Positions 34,992 through 43,651 of a DNA stretch of 64,000 bases are shown here, piece by piece (position 1 is the stretch's first letter; the number at the start of each line of letters is the position of its first letter). The stretch comes from Salinicoccus halodurans. Its GTDB lineage: Bacteria; Bacillota; Bacilli; Staphylococcales; Salinicoccaceae. The stretch spans positions 333,752-397,751 of the forward strand of contig NZ_FOTB01000002.1 in NCBI RefSeq assembly GCF_900114445.1, written 5' to 3'. A program made the position numbers and the translations under genes. A model generated the notes under the pieces. That model did not search any database. It was not told the DNA's origin and saw only the letters and a list, made by a program, of their open reading frames with translations.

Positions 34992-37007
34992 TCATTTCCT
35001 TCCTGTTACATAAATATTTTTAATGTAGTGTTTGAATAAATCATCCAGGGGAGACGGATTATCCAGCAGCCCGCCGATATTTTCATGGTGCTCACCGAGG
35101 AGCACACTGAATTCACTGATCAGATCTGTCACCAGTGAATTTTCCGGAACGAGCAGGATGACTTGAAAGTGGACTGTGACTTTCACATCATCGTAGTTCT
35201 TATCTGTGATGCCTGCTTCATTATGGATGAAAATCAGCTGATGCTCCCTGATCAGTGGAGATTTGATGTGCGGATATGAGAATCCGTCTTCACCAATGAT
35301 GCTGCCTGTGAGTTTAAACCGTTCACCCAGTTGTTCTGTTACATCGCAGACTGTATTGTCATCCAGTGAAGTGTGTTCCTTGAGCACTTTATTTACGGAA
35401 TCAATCGCCTCTGCCGCCTCCGCAGAGTGGACATAAGTCCGGTTAAGGTAGAGTTCGGATGCCTGGATCACCTGATCCGGATTGATCTGCGATATATCAG
35501 CATCCGGTCTGGAGGGGCTGTAATCATAAGTTGTAGAACCGATTTTCGAAATCGCTTCAGTGATTTTCTTCTCATCATGTTCATCGAGCAGCGGACTCAC
35601 CAGAATGTAGTTGTCCATGTCGAGCGGAACAGTGCTCAGTACGAGTTCACTTCCGTGAATCTCAGTTTCGGAAAGCTCGGATATAGATAGTTCTTGCCGG
35701 ATATATAAATTGTTAAACTTCGTCTTCAGCTGATTGGACAGGATTCTGCTTGTCCCGATTCCGCTTGAGCAGACAGTAGTGACCTCTATCCTGGGATTGG
35801 CATGGAGTATGCCGCCGAAATGGATCGTCAGAAAGCCGATTTCAGATTCATCCAGTTCCCTGCCATTAAAGTAATGGCGGAATTTTTCACCGACCACTTC
35901 AAAAAGTCCGGGATAGTTATCCTTGATTGTTTCGACGAGCGGATTGACGGTGATGATCCCTGAATCCATACGGTGAAGCATCGGTTCGATATGGAGGATC
36001 AGACCGTCTTTCAGTTCAGGATAGGCATAGAACGGATAATCCATCTCCCTGCTTACCTGGTCGATGAATGAAATGATCAGGTTTTCCAGTGAATCGGCAC
36101 CGAGTGTACTCTGGGATTTCCTTTTGCTGCCTCTGAGGTGCATGGTTATGAAATAAACTTCCTCTTCCGGAAAAAGGATATCGAACTCATTCTGAAGCCT
36201 GTCCGTAAGTGCCCGGGAGACACCAAACTCCCGTGAATTCTTCAATTTTTCCTTCAACTCCGTTTTTATGGAGACATTCTGTTCATGTTCCGTACGGTCG
36301 ATGGCAAGTACGATGTGCAGCGTCAGATTCAAATAGGCATTTTCCGTAAGCGTGTAGGGGAGGACGACCAGTTCATCCATCAGGAGACGTTCGACTTTAA
36401 ATATATTGTCGGCTTCTAAAATCCCGATGACTTTATTGTTGACGAGTGAACTGAATACGAAGTTGTTCTCAATGACAGAGTAGATGCTGTTCGAATTCAA
36501 TTCACTGATCATCATGCTGGCGAGGAAGTTCTGTTTGCTGAGTGCGTCACCCACAAGCTTTACGCCGATGGAACGGGTCTTTCTGATTTCAAGGCTGAAT
36601 GCCTTGAGCTGGCTTTCCATCTGCAGGATCAATTCGTCCACAGTATGCTCACTCACACCGAGTTCGACAGCAAGAGCGCTTTTTTTAAGCCCTTCAGAAT
36701 TGAGCAGAAGATTGTATACGAGCGCCACTTTCTTCTCTTCACCGCTTAAATCCTTATCTGCATTCTCTGTTATATACTTTGTCAATGCTTCAATCTCGAG
36801 CTGGGCCAGGTCCAGTTTGACGCCTTTTTTATATTCGCTGATCAGTTCGATGTTCAGTTTCCTAAGCGTATCTCTCACGTTTTTAAGTTCCCTGTGGACC
36901 GTCCGGGACGAGACGCCTAATTTTCCGGCGAGTTCCTTTATAAGCATAAAGGTGCCATTATGATATATTAGCTCGTTGATGATTTTTTTTTCCCGAGAAC
37001 TGATCAT
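34992..37007 (-). CDS. mtlR: Mannitol operon transcriptional activator MtlR
   Basis: This 671-residue PTS-regulated activator has an N-terminal helix-turn-helix pair (residues ~1-125, GVSSRTVHRELKNV). PRD1 has His231 and His290, PRD2 His339 and His396. An EIIB(gat)-like domain carries Cys413 (CSSGIGTSR), and a C-terminal EIIA(mtl)-like domain has His580 (FSYPHIKSP). This is the full MtlR architecture; HPr phosphorylation of PRD2 activates, whereas phosphorylation of the IIA/IIB-like domains by MtlF/MtlA inactivates in the absence of mannitol. It is second in the mtl operon, so the activator is made from the unit it controls. A candidate operator lies upstream of mtlA. Confidence 0.93.
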   Translation of the reverse strand: MISSREKKIINELIYHNGTFMLIKELAGKLGVSSRTVHRELKNVRDTLRKLNIELISEYKKGVKLDLAQLEIEALTKYITENADKDLSGEEKKVALVYNLLLNSEGLKKSALAVELGVSEHTVDELILQMESQLKAFSLEIRKTRSIGVKLVGDALSKQNFLASMMISELNSNSIYSVIENNFVFSSLVNNKVIGILEADNIFKVERLLMDELVVLPYTLTENAYLNLTLHIVLAIDRTEHEQNVSIKTELKEKLKNSREFGVSRALTDRLQNEFDILFPEEEVYFITMHLRGSKRKSQSTLGADSLENLIISFIDQVSREMDYPFYAYPELKDGLILHIEPMLHRMDSGIITVNPLVETIKDNYPGLFEVVGEKFRHYFNGRELDESEIGFLTIHFGGILHANPRIEVTTVCSSGIGTSRILSNQLKTKFNNLYIRQELSISELSETEIHGSELVLSTVPLDMDNYILVSPLLDEHDEKKITEAISKIGSTTYDYSPSRPDADISQINPDQVIQASELYLNRTYVHSAEAAEAIDSVNKVLKEHTSLDDNTVCDVTEQLGERFKLTGSIIGEDGFSYPHIKSPLIREHQLIFIHNEAGITDKNYDDVKVTVHFQVILLVPENSLVTDLISEFSVLLGEHHENIGGLLDNPSPLDDLFKHYIKNIYVTGRK

Positions 37008-37038
37008 AATGACACCCCTTTATATAATGCCTATTTAA

Positions 37039-38826
37039 TTATTGGTGCTTTTTAAGTTCTTCCGTCAGCTCATCGTAGTGCGGGCTGTTGAGGAAGTTAT
37101 CTACAGAAATATGCTTGGCGGCCGGCACTTTGTTCTCAGCACGTTCCGTCAGAACTTTTTGAGTGATGATGATGTCCTCGTCACCCTTAAGCTGATTGAT
37201 CGCGGAGTTCGTAACATCAATATCAAGGCCTGCTTTTTTGAACTTATTCTTTAACATACCCGCACCCATGGCACTTGAACCCATGCCGGCGTCACATGCA
37301 AAGACGATTTTGTCGACTTTTGAGTAGTCAAAATCAGATGGTTCCGGTTGTGCCGGTTCTTCCGGTTCTCCAGCTGTTGCGCCGCTTTGCTGTTCATCCT
37401 GCAGGTCTGCAAGCAGTTCATCATATTTCGGACTGTTGAGGAAGTTGTCTACAGAAATATGCTTGGCAGTCGGGACTTTATTCTCAGCGCGTTCAGTCAG
37501 GGTTTTCTGTGTAATGATGATATCTTCATCGCCCTTGAGCTGATTGATCGCCGAGTTGGTCACTTCAATGTCGAGTCCTGCTTTTTTGAACTTGTTCTTA
37601 AGCATGCCCGCACCCATGGCGCTCGAGCCCATGCCGGCATCACATGCAAAGACGATCTTATCGACAGTGCTGTAATTGAATCCGGACTGGCTTGTTTCCA
37701 CATTTTCAGTTTGAGTCAATGAGCCTGCAACTGAAGATTTCTTGCCTTTGGACTCTTCCATCTGTGCAGTTGCCGCTTCAAGACCGGCTTCGTCCTGCTG
37801 TTTGGAGAATTTCAGGATGAGTGAAGCAACGATGAATGAAACGAGTGTTGCCGCGATTATGCCAAGGAACATACTGAGGTACTCTCCTCTTGGAGTCATT
37901 GCGATATAAGCAAGGATGCTTCCTGGTGCAGGCGGTCCTGAGAGACCGAAGTCGAGCAGTGAGAATGTCAGGATACCTGACGCACCACCGAGGATTGCTG
38001 CGATGACCAGTGTCGGTTTCATCAAAATGTACGGGAAGTAGATTTCATGGATACCGCCGACAAACTGGATGATTGCAGCACCTGGTGCAGTCGCCCGTGC
38101 AGTCCCTTTTCCGAATATCATGTATGCAAGAAGGATACCGAACCCTGGCCCCGGGTTGGATTCCAGGGTGAAGAGGATTGAACGTCCGACTTCACGCACT
38201 TCTTCAGAAGCGAGCGGTGTAAGTACACCGTGGTTGATGGCATTGTTCAGGAACAGGACTTTCGCCGGTTCGATGAAAATGCTTGCGATAGGAAGCAGTC
38301 CTGCTGCAACGATCACATCGACTAATTTACCGAGCATTGCAGTAAGCCATGCAACGACGGGACCTATACCATAGTAGCCGAACAAGGCAAGGAAGAATGC
38401 AAGAAATCCTGCCGAGAAGTTGTTGACGAGCATCTCAAGTCCCTGGCGGGTCCTTGGTACGAGAACTTCATCGACTTTCTTCATCAGATAACCGCCGAGC
38501 GGCCCCATTACCATGGCGCCGAGAAGCATTGGCGAATCCGGAAAGGCTGCTATAACACCCATAGTGGCGGTCGCACCGACCACCCCTCCACGGACATCAC
38601 TGATGAGCTTACCGCCTGTATATGCGATGAGCAGCGGCAGGAGATAGATAATCATCGGGTCGACCATGGTTGCAAGGTCCTCATTCGGGAACCAGCCGAC
38701 ATCAATGAACATCGCTGTAATAAGACCCCACGCGATGAAGGCTGCGATGTTCGGCATGATCATACTGCTCAGGAACGAACCGAACGCCTGTACTTTACGC
38801 GAAATGCCACTTTTCTTTTCTGACAT
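37039..38826 (-). CDS. mtlA: Mannitol PTS enzyme IICBB, MtlA with two tandem IIB domains
   Basis: This mannitol uptake protein has 595 residues; usual Gram-positive MtlA (IICB) is about 470-515. The IIC membrane domain (~1-340) has the substrate-loop GGIHEIYFPYILMKP. It is followed by a linker and IIB domain 1 (~383-475, phospho-Cys395, FACDAGMGSSAMGAG). A Glu/Pro/Gln-rich linker (~476-498) leads to IIB domain 2 (~499-593, phospho-Cys511, same motif). The two IIB copies differ at only six of 89 positions from Phe to YDEL. Both keep the active Cys and look functional. I chose ATG 38826 over GTG 38835 because AAGGGG directly abuts the GTG and is 8 bp from the ATG. It leads the operon mtlARFD. 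A single IIA partner (MtlF) is present. The duplication is the notable oddity. Confidence 0.95.
   Translation of the reverse strand: MSEKKSGISRKVQAFGSFLSSMIMPNIAAFIAWGLITAMFIDVGWFPNEDLATMVDPMIIYLLPLLIAYTGGKLISDVRGGVVGATATMGVIAAFPDSPMLLGAMVMGPLGGYLMKKVDEVLVPRTRQGLEMLVNNFSAGFLAFFLALFGYYGIGPVVAWLTAMLGKLVDVIVAAGLLPIASIFIEPAKVLFLNNAINHGVLTPLASEEVREVGRSILFTLESNPGPGFGILLAYMIFGKGTARATAPGAAIIQFVGGIHEIYFPYILMKPTLVIAAILGGASGILTFSLLDFGLSGPPAPGSILAYIAMTPRGEYLSMFLGIIAATLVSFIVASLILKFSKQQDEAGLEAATAQMEESKGKKSSVAGSLTQTENVETSQSGFNYSTVDKIVFACDAGMGSSAMGAGMLKNKFKKAGLDIEVTNSAINQLKGDEDIIITQKTLTERAENKVPTAKHISVDNFLNSPKYDELLADLQDEQQSGATAGEPEEPAQPEPSDFDYSKVDKIVFACDAGMGSSAMGAGMLKNKFKKAGLDIDVTNSAINQLKGDEDIIITQKVLTERAENKVPAAKHISVDNFLNSPHYDELTEELKKHQ
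37048..37332 (-). repeat. Second copy of the IIB-coding repeat in mtlA
   Basis: Encodes the C-terminal IIB domain with Cys511. It aligns over its length with 37402-37680 without gaps. The proteins are almost identical while many third codon positions differ, so the duplication is not recent and both copies appear held by selection. Confidence 0.9.
37402..37680 (-). repeat. First copy of the IIB-coding repeat in mtlA
   Basis: Encodes the membrane-proximal IIB domain with Cys395. See the partner copy at 37048-37332. Separated by a ~70-bp linker rich in Glu, Pro and Gln codons. Confidence 0.9.
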
Positions 38827-38874
38827 GTCTGTCACCCCTTAAAATAAATTTATAAATATTTTATATATACTTTA

Positions 38875-38943
38875 ATCATAGTCAGGGTATAGTACCATTA
38901 CAATATAAACAAAATGCGAGTTTGGCAAAGAATTCATGACAAA
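38875..38943 (-). promoter_or_regulatory. mtlA promoter with candidate MtlR activator site
   Basis: On the minus strand a -35 TTGTAA (plus 38898-38903) and a -10 TATGAT (plus 38875-38880) are spaced 17 bp. About 18 bp upstream lies TTTGGCA (38921-38927) and TGACAAA (38937-38943), an imperfect inverted repeat of the TTTGnCA type seen at MtlR sites, in the right place for an activator. No convincing cre was found. Confidence 0.55.
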
Positions 38944-38985
38944 ATGTACTTTAATATGAATTTCACTTAATTCATCGCATAAGAA

Positions 38986-38994
38986 TGATATAAT
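38986..38994 (+). promoter_or_regulatory. Extended -10 promoter element for the 39016 gene
   Basis: TGATATAAT, a consensus extended -10, 21 bp before the ATG. No good -35 is present (AT-rich ACTTAA-type sequence upstream). Confidence 0.5.
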
Positions 38995-39015
38995 TTACAT
39001 AAAAGAGGTGGCAAC

Positions 39016-40011
39016 ATGTTCGAATACCAGTCCGCTTATAAACAGAACGCTTCCGGTCTGCATGGAAAAACGTTCTGGTTTACGGTACTGACATTTATTT
39101 TAATTTATGCAGCATTTCTGGCGGTGGCGATTGTACTGATGATTCCCGCGGCATTCTTTGATTCCGGGTGGGTAGTATTATGGATCTTCCCGATGTTTCT
39201 GATCATGATTCTGTTTTCCATTTTCGCAGTGTATCCGGTCGGCATAGGTGTACTCCGATTCTTCGCAAGTGCCTACAGGCAGAAGGATTACACTTATAAG
39301 GAAGTATTCACTGCGTTTAAGAAGGGGAATTACAGCAAGATAATCAAACTGAGTCTGATCGTCCTGCTCACATATATCATTTTTTCTTTCGTCTACGGCT
39401 TTCTGATCCAATTCCTGTTCATGGCGATCAACATGCCGCTGATTGCACTTGGAGAGAGCATGGCCGGCGGAGGCGGTATATCAGGCGGACAGATCGGCCT
39501 GATAATCGGACTCGTTCTGCTGAACCTGCTTGTAATCGTCATTTCCTATATACCCTATATACTGATCGGCATATACATGTTCCTCATATTCATGGTATAT
39601 ATCGACCAGCCTGTGATACCCACCCTGGATAAGCTTAAGATCGCCTGGGATGTCATGTTCAGGGCAGGCGGTGGCCTGATCAGACTGATTATCAGCAACT
39701 TCCTGCTGCTGCTCATCCCGTCGGTGCTCTATATTGTTCTGATCAGCGCGGCTGTCGGAATCAGCTTCATGGCCGGTACTTCCGAATCATTGGGTATTCT
39801 GCTGATCATTTTGACTGTCGTCGCTTTTCTGCTCACTATCGCAGCATTCTGCTATGTCATGTATTATATGACGGGAAGTCTCACAGCATATTACTTCAAA
39901 TGCCGTGACGAACTGGACAGAAGGTACAGCGAACAGCACGCCCGTCCTGCAGAGGAAAATCATCATGAAATGACTGCTCAGGATGAAAATGATGGTTTGA
40001 GACCACTCTGA
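39016..40011 (+). CDS. Polytopic membrane protein of unknown function
   Basis: This 331-residue protein has about six long hydrophobic segments at ~22-48, 55-85, 110-140, 155-195, 220-255 and 262-295. The cytoplasmic C-terminal tail is charged (RDELDRRYSEQHARPAEENHHE). The pattern of helix pairs with a central DYTYKEVFTAFKKGNYSK loop is reminiscent of DUF975/DUF4013-type membrane proteins, but I do not recognise it firmly. It is divergent from the mannitol operon, has an AGAGGTGG ribosome site, and ends at its own terminator, so it is monocistronic. No function can be inferred. Confidence 0.7.
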   Translation: MFEYQSAYKQNASGLHGKTFWFTVLTFILIYAAFLAVAIVLMIPAAFFDSGWVVLWIFPMFLIMILFSIFAVYPVGIGVLRFFASAYRQKDYTYKEVFTAFKKGNYSKIIKLSLIVLLTYIIFSFVYGFLIQFLFMAINMPLIALGESMAGGGGISGGQIGLIIGLVLLNLLVIVISYIPYILIGIYMFLIFMVYIDQPVIPTLDKLKIAWDVMFRAGGGLIRLIISNFLLLLIPSVLYIVLISAAVGISFMAGTSESLGILLIILTVVAFLLTIAAFCYVMYYMTGSLTAYYFKCRDELDRRYSEQHARPAEENHHEMTAQDENDGLRPL

Positions 40012-40036
40012 CTAAAGCGCGCGCAAAGTTTTTTTG

Positions 40037-40067
40037 AAAGGTTGGAACTTATGTTCCAACCTTTTTT
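40037..40067 (+). terminator. Terminator after the 39016 gene
   Basis: 12-bp stem AAAGGTTGGAAC / GTTCCAACCTTT with TTAT loop and a T6 run. Confidence 0.88.
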
Positions 40068-40101
40068 AATGCTTTGAAAACAATTGATTTAAGAGTAAAC
40101 T

Positions 40102-40110
40102 TGTTATAAT
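40102..40110 (+). promoter_or_regulatory. Extended -10 of the RarD-like gene
   Basis: TGTTATAAT at 40102-40110; TTGATT at 40084-40089 is a possible but close-set (15 bp) -35. The expected transcript start near 40117 lies downstream of ATG 40113, which supports the GTG 40131 start of the gene. Confidence 0.55.
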
Positions 40111-40130
40111 ACATGAAAAGAGGTGGTAGA

Positions 40131-41048
40131 GTGAGTGAAAATACCAAAGGAATACTTTTCGCACTCGGGGCATACATAATATGGGGCTTTCTTCCCATCT
40201 ACTGGAAACAGATTGAACATATATCGCCGTATGAAATCATTGCGCACAGGGTTTTCTGGTCATTCATATTCATGATCGTCTTCATCATTGTGACCAACAG
40301 GCTGCTTCTTTTCAAAAAGGATCTGAAATTCATATTTAAAGATAAGAAAAAAGTGGCAGCTTTGTTCTTCGCTTCCTGTGTCATCACTTCAAACTGGCTC
40401 GTTTATATCATCGCGGTGAACACCGGCCACATTTTGGATGCCAGTCTGGGATATTATATCAACCCGCTGATCAGCATACTGTTCGGTCTTGTACTGCTTG
40501 GTGAACGCTTTTCCAAAATCCAGTGGGGGGCAATAATCATCGTGTTTGCAGGAGTCACATACCTCGCGGTCGGACTCGGTGCAGCACCGTGGATTTCCCT
40601 TTATCTGGCTACATCATTCAGCGTGTACGGCCTGATTAAAAAAGTGGTCAACCTGGATGCGATTTTTGCGCTCGCGGTTGAGACCTTTGTACTGGCACCC
40701 TTTGCGCTGGTTTATATATTTTTCCTTGAAGGGAGCGGACAGGGGAACTTCGGTCTCAATATCGACAGCCTGATCATGATGGGCACGGGAGTTGCCACGG
40801 CAATTCCGCTCTTACTGTTTGCACTGGGGGCACAAAGGATAAGACTGTCACTTATCGGTTTCCTCCAGTATTTTGCACCGACGATCATGCTGATTATTGG
40901 CGTGTTCATGTATGATGAGTCATTTACCGACATCCACAAAGTGGCCTATATCCTCATCTGGAGCGGGCTTCTCCTTTATACAATCAGCCGTTTCCTCCAG
41001 ACGCGCAGACAATCGGCGAAAAACGCACGGCGACGCGTATCCGGTTGA
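40131..41048 (+). CDS. EamA/RarD-family transporter
   Basis: This 305-residue membrane protein of the drug/metabolite transporter superfamily has ten helices in two EamA repeats. It opens GILFALGAYIIWGFLPIYWKQ, the RarD signature, and contains LGYYINPLISILFGLVLLGER in the first repeat and FLQYFAPTIMLIIGVFMYDE in the second. The GTG at 40131 is chosen because AGAGGTGG precedes it and because an in-frame ATG at 40113 would lie before the predicted transcript start. The substrate is unknown; chloramphenicol sensitivity gave the family its name but is not established here. Confidence 0.85.
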   Translation: MSENTKGILFALGAYIIWGFLPIYWKQIEHISPYEIIAHRVFWSFIFMIVFIIVTNRLLLFKKDLKFIFKDKKKVAALFFASCVITSNWLVYIIAVNTGHILDASLGYYINPLISILFGLVLLGERFSKIQWGAIIIVFAGVTYLAVGLGAAPWISLYLATSFSVYGLIKKVVNLDAIFALAVETFVLAPFALVYIFFLEGSGQGNFGLNIDSLIMMGTGVATAIPLLLFALGAQRIRLSLIGFLQYFAPTIMLIIGVFMYDESFTDIHKVAYILIWSGLLLYTISRFLQTRRQSAKNARRRVSG

Positions 41049-41076
41049 CTTATCATTAGTTATAGAAGATGAAACG

Positions 41077-41085
41077 TGTTATGAT
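41077..41085 (+). promoter_or_regulatory. Extended -10 of the lipoprotein gene
   Basis: TGTTATGAT, an extended -10 about 36 bp upstream of the lipoprotein ATG, in the gap after the RarD-like gene. Confidence 0.45.
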
Positions 41086-41120
41086 TTATGGACAATTTGA
41101 GGTGTAAGGAGTAAGAGGAA

Positions 41121-41918
41121 ATGAAGGTTTCAAAATATATACTGGCCGCATTGACCGCTTCGTTCATATTTGCCGGATGTTCGGAGGCCGATGAGGCCGG
41201 GGATAATATAAATGAAACATCAGGAAACACAGCAAGTGAAGTAGATAAATATGATGACGAACAGTCTGCAAAAGAGAAAGTATCGAATATTGAAGCCACG
41301 GACGATGAATCGCTGAATGCTGTGATCGAACGTTCGAAAGATATAAACAGCTACCAGGCACTTCTGAACCTTGAAGGCAAAGCCAACGATTCCCGGCCGG
41401 AAGTCCTTGAAGCGGATGTCCGCTTCAAGGAAGGCGAGGGAGGCGGACCGCCTGCGCTCCATTTGAAATCTGAGGGGAAGGACAGGACTTTTTCCAAAAA
41501 TGGTGAGACGTTCTACCATAATGGTACAGACTGGGTGGATATTTCTGACTCGGCGGGTGCACGGCATCTCTATCAAGTGACCTACAATAATGCGGTTCTG
41601 TCGTTTGCAGGCATCAAAGACCAGCTTGAAAAAGAAGAAGATGGGGATACGATCATCTACAGCTATGACGGGGAAAGCAAAAAAGTGTTTGAAACATTCA
41701 AGCAGCTGCTTGCGGATAACTTCGGCAACATCAATATTTCTACGATAGACAACAAACTGGAAATAGAAGTGGACGCAAAAGAGAATCTGATAAAAGAAGT
41801 GGATTATGAAGCGCATGGCAATACCGACAATGGATCATTTGAATTAACGGGCGATGTCGAATTCAAATCATTCAACAATATAGGGGAGATAGAAATTCCT
41901 GAAGAAGCCAGGAATTAA
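41121..41918 (+). CDS. Lipoprotein of unknown function (LppX/DUF6612-like)
   Basis: This 265-residue exported lipoprotein has lipobox FAGC with lipidated Cys20. A low-complexity acidic linker (EADEAGDNINETSGNTASEVD) leads to a folded domain beginning DESLNAVIERSKDINSYQALLNLEG. The pattern of helix then antiparallel strands with a test for TFSKNGETFYHNGTDWVDIS resembles LolA/LppX-like or DUF6612 lipoproteins, which hold lipids; this is an inference from layout. GGAGTAAGAGGAA precedes the ATG. It is monocistronic with a terminator. Confidence 0.72.
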   Translation: MKVSKYILAALTASFIFAGCSEADEAGDNINETSGNTASEVDKYDDEQSAKEKVSNIEATDDESLNAVIERSKDINSYQALLNLEGKANDSRPEVLEADVRFKEGEGGGPPALHLKSEGKDRTFSKNGETFYHNGTDWVDISDSAGARHLYQVTYNNAVLSFAGIKDQLEKEEDGDTIIYSYDGESKKVFETFKQLLADNFGNINISTIDNKLEIEVDAKENLIKEVDYEAHGNTDNGSFELTGDVEFKSFNNIGEIEIPEEARN

Positions 41919-41925
41919 TCTGCAG

Positions 41926-41954
41926 CAGGGCAAGTACTTCTTGTCCTGTTTTTA
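41926..41954 (+). terminator. Terminator after the lipoprotein gene
   Basis: 9-bp stem CAGGGCAAG / CTTGTCCTG (one G-T pair), loop TACTT, followed by TTTTTATATTTTT. The following ~90 bp (41955-42043) are very AT-rich and contain a TTTAAATTTAAA palindrome at 41992-42003 and a further TTTAAAT at 42013-42019, possible autoregulatory sites for the next gene. Confidence 0.75.
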
Positions 41955-42043
41955 TATTTTTGATTAATATTTAAAAATTATTAAAAAACAGTTTAAATTT
42001 AAATTGAGTATGTTTAAATAATATGAAAGGGGTTGAATAAAAA

Positions 42044-42478
42044 GTGGCAGAAAATAATCATTTTTATAATCTGTTCAATTTAAATGAATCATTAACAAAC
42101 TTATCAATGAGGCATTGGAATAAGACATTCGGTGAAGATGTTTCATTGACACAGCTTATCGTTTTAAATGAACTTCAGACATTCGGCAGAATGACACAGA
42201 ACGAATTGGCTGAAAAGATGGTGATCTCAAAAGGGGCAGTCAGTCAGATTATTAAAAACCTGGAGAACAAAGAACTTGTAACTAGAGAAGTGGAAGAAAC
42301 AGACAGAAGAAACAGATTCCTGGTGATTGAAGAAAAGGGACTGGAGACAATCAGCCGTGCAGAGAAGCATGCTGAAGCACTGAGGGAAGAGTATATGGAC
42401 CTGATTCCCGAAGAAGAATTGACTAATTATCTGAACACACAGCGGAAATTCACGGATTACTTAAAATCACATATATAG
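42044..42478 (+). CDS. MarR-family transcriptional regulator
   Basis: This 144-residue winged-helix regulator has an HTH around MTQNELAEKMVISKGAVSQI and a wing with REVEETDRRNRFLVIEEKG. Start is GTG at 42044 with AAAGGGG 9-10 bp upstream. Target unknown: the genes downstream are on the opposite strand, separated by a terminator. AT-rich TTTAAA repeats just upstream could be its own operator. No ligand can be guessed. Confidence 0.82.
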   Translation: MAENNHFYNLFNLNESLTNLSMRHWNKTFGEDVSLTQLIVLNELQTFGRMTQNELAEKMVISKGAVSQIIKNLENKELVTREVEETDRRNRFLVIEEKGLETISRAEKHAEALREEYMDLIPEEELTNYLNTQRKFTDYLKSHI

Positions 42479-42482
42479 CAGG

Positions 42483-42513
42483 AAAAGGCGATTCTCCCGG
42501 AATCGCCTTTTTA
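42483..42513. terminator. Bidirectional terminator between MarR and ABC permease genes
   Basis: 12-bp stem AAAAGGCGATTC (42483-42494) / GAATCGCCTTTT (42500-42511) with T-run on the plus side and A-run at the base for the minus side. Confidence 0.85.
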
Positions 42514-42517
42514 ATTC

Positions 42518-43651
42518 TTATGAAGAGATTTTTCTTTTATTCTCAACAATCATTCCTATGATCAGAAAAGCAATGGTATAGAGTGCCACCACGAGCATCG
42601 GGAAGGCTGATTCACTCCATGTGATATCAGCTTCGGCATAAATTTGAGTGAAGTGGTAGAGAGGAAGGTACTGGGCGATATTCTGCGCAGTTTCTCCCAT
42701 CACTTCAAGGGGCATCATGACCCCCGAGAGGAATGCCATGCCGATTGCGATGAAGTTTGCGAGCCCGTTGATGATGAATTTGTTGGTTGTAAGTGCACCG
42801 ATCACATAATGGATCGATAATGTGAATGCGGTAATCAGGATGAGTGCCGCAAGCATTTTACCGAGCGGCACACCGGAGAGCTCACCTGACCGCAGTGCAA
42901 CTGCACCGAAGAACATGAATGCGACGACAACCAGTCCAACGACAATCTGGGAGATGATCATCTGATACATGAAAGTGCCTGTTTTCATCGGTGAGACGTT
43001 GATCCTCTGCTTGAGTTCCGGAGAATTGAACTCTGACATGACATTTCCCACAATAATCAAGAGGAACAGCATGATCCAGTACCCGGCGAAGTTAGTGTAG
43101 TTTTTCATATAATCAAAGTTGCTCTGTGCCTCAACATCCACGGATTCATGGATTTTTACATCTATGCTCTCTGAGAGAAGTTCTATGGTTTCATTCGGAT
43201 GAAGTGTCCCGGTTGTATCAAAGTCAGCCTTCAGGAACATGAAATACTGCTGGATTGCGGTCTGCAGCTGCAGATGCTTTGAAGTTCTCCGGTCGCTTGT
43301 GGTCTCCACTACTGGATCACCGTCCATGAATCTGGGTTGTGCATCCGGAGGAATGATGATGAACCCGTCAATGGCACTTAAAAATATCTCTTCCTCAAGT
43401 GCCTCAATATCCGTTTTCTCTTCGTTTATGATTTCGGCTTCATTATTCACATTCAAGTATTCAATCAATCCGCGGCTGATGTCCGATTGACTGTGATCGA
43501 TGACTTTCAGTCTCAGGGATTCTGAATTGTAATTGTCACTGCTGTTGCCCTGGGAAAACATGATCGCAAAACCGAAGAATGCAGCGAGTAAAATGAGTAT
43601 CAAAATTTTATACTTCCAAAAATGGAGGAGAATTCCCTTAAATACTGTCAT
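42518..43651 (-). CDS. ABC-2 type permease subunit (LnrN-like)
   Basis: This 377-residue permease has the ABC-2 layout: one N-terminal helix (~14-32), a large extracytoplasmic domain (~33-185), then five helices to the C-terminus. It is third in the ATPase-permease-permease operon. It overlaps the preceding permease gene by 14 bp. Matches in order and size the linearmycin-resistance permease LnrN/YfiN of B. subtilis; the real substrate here is unknown. Confidence 0.83.
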   Translation of the reverse strand: MTVFKGILLHFWKYKILILILLAAFFGFAIMFSQGNSSDNYNSESLRLKVIDHSQSDISRGLIEYLNVNNEAEIINEEKTDIEALEEEIFLSAIDGFIIIPPDAQPRFMDGDPVVETTSDRRTSKHLQLQTAIQQYFMFLKADFDTTGTLHPNETIELLSESIDVKIHESVDVEAQSNFDYMKNYTNFAGYWIMLFLLIIVGNVMSEFNSPELKQRINVSPMKTGTFMYQMIISQIVVGLVVVAFMFFGAVALRSGELSGVPLGKMLAALILITAFTLSIHYVIGALTTNKFIINGLANFIAIGMAFLSGVMMPLEVMGETAQNIAQYLPLYHFTQIYAEADITWSESAFPMLVVALYTIAFLIIGMIVENKRKISS

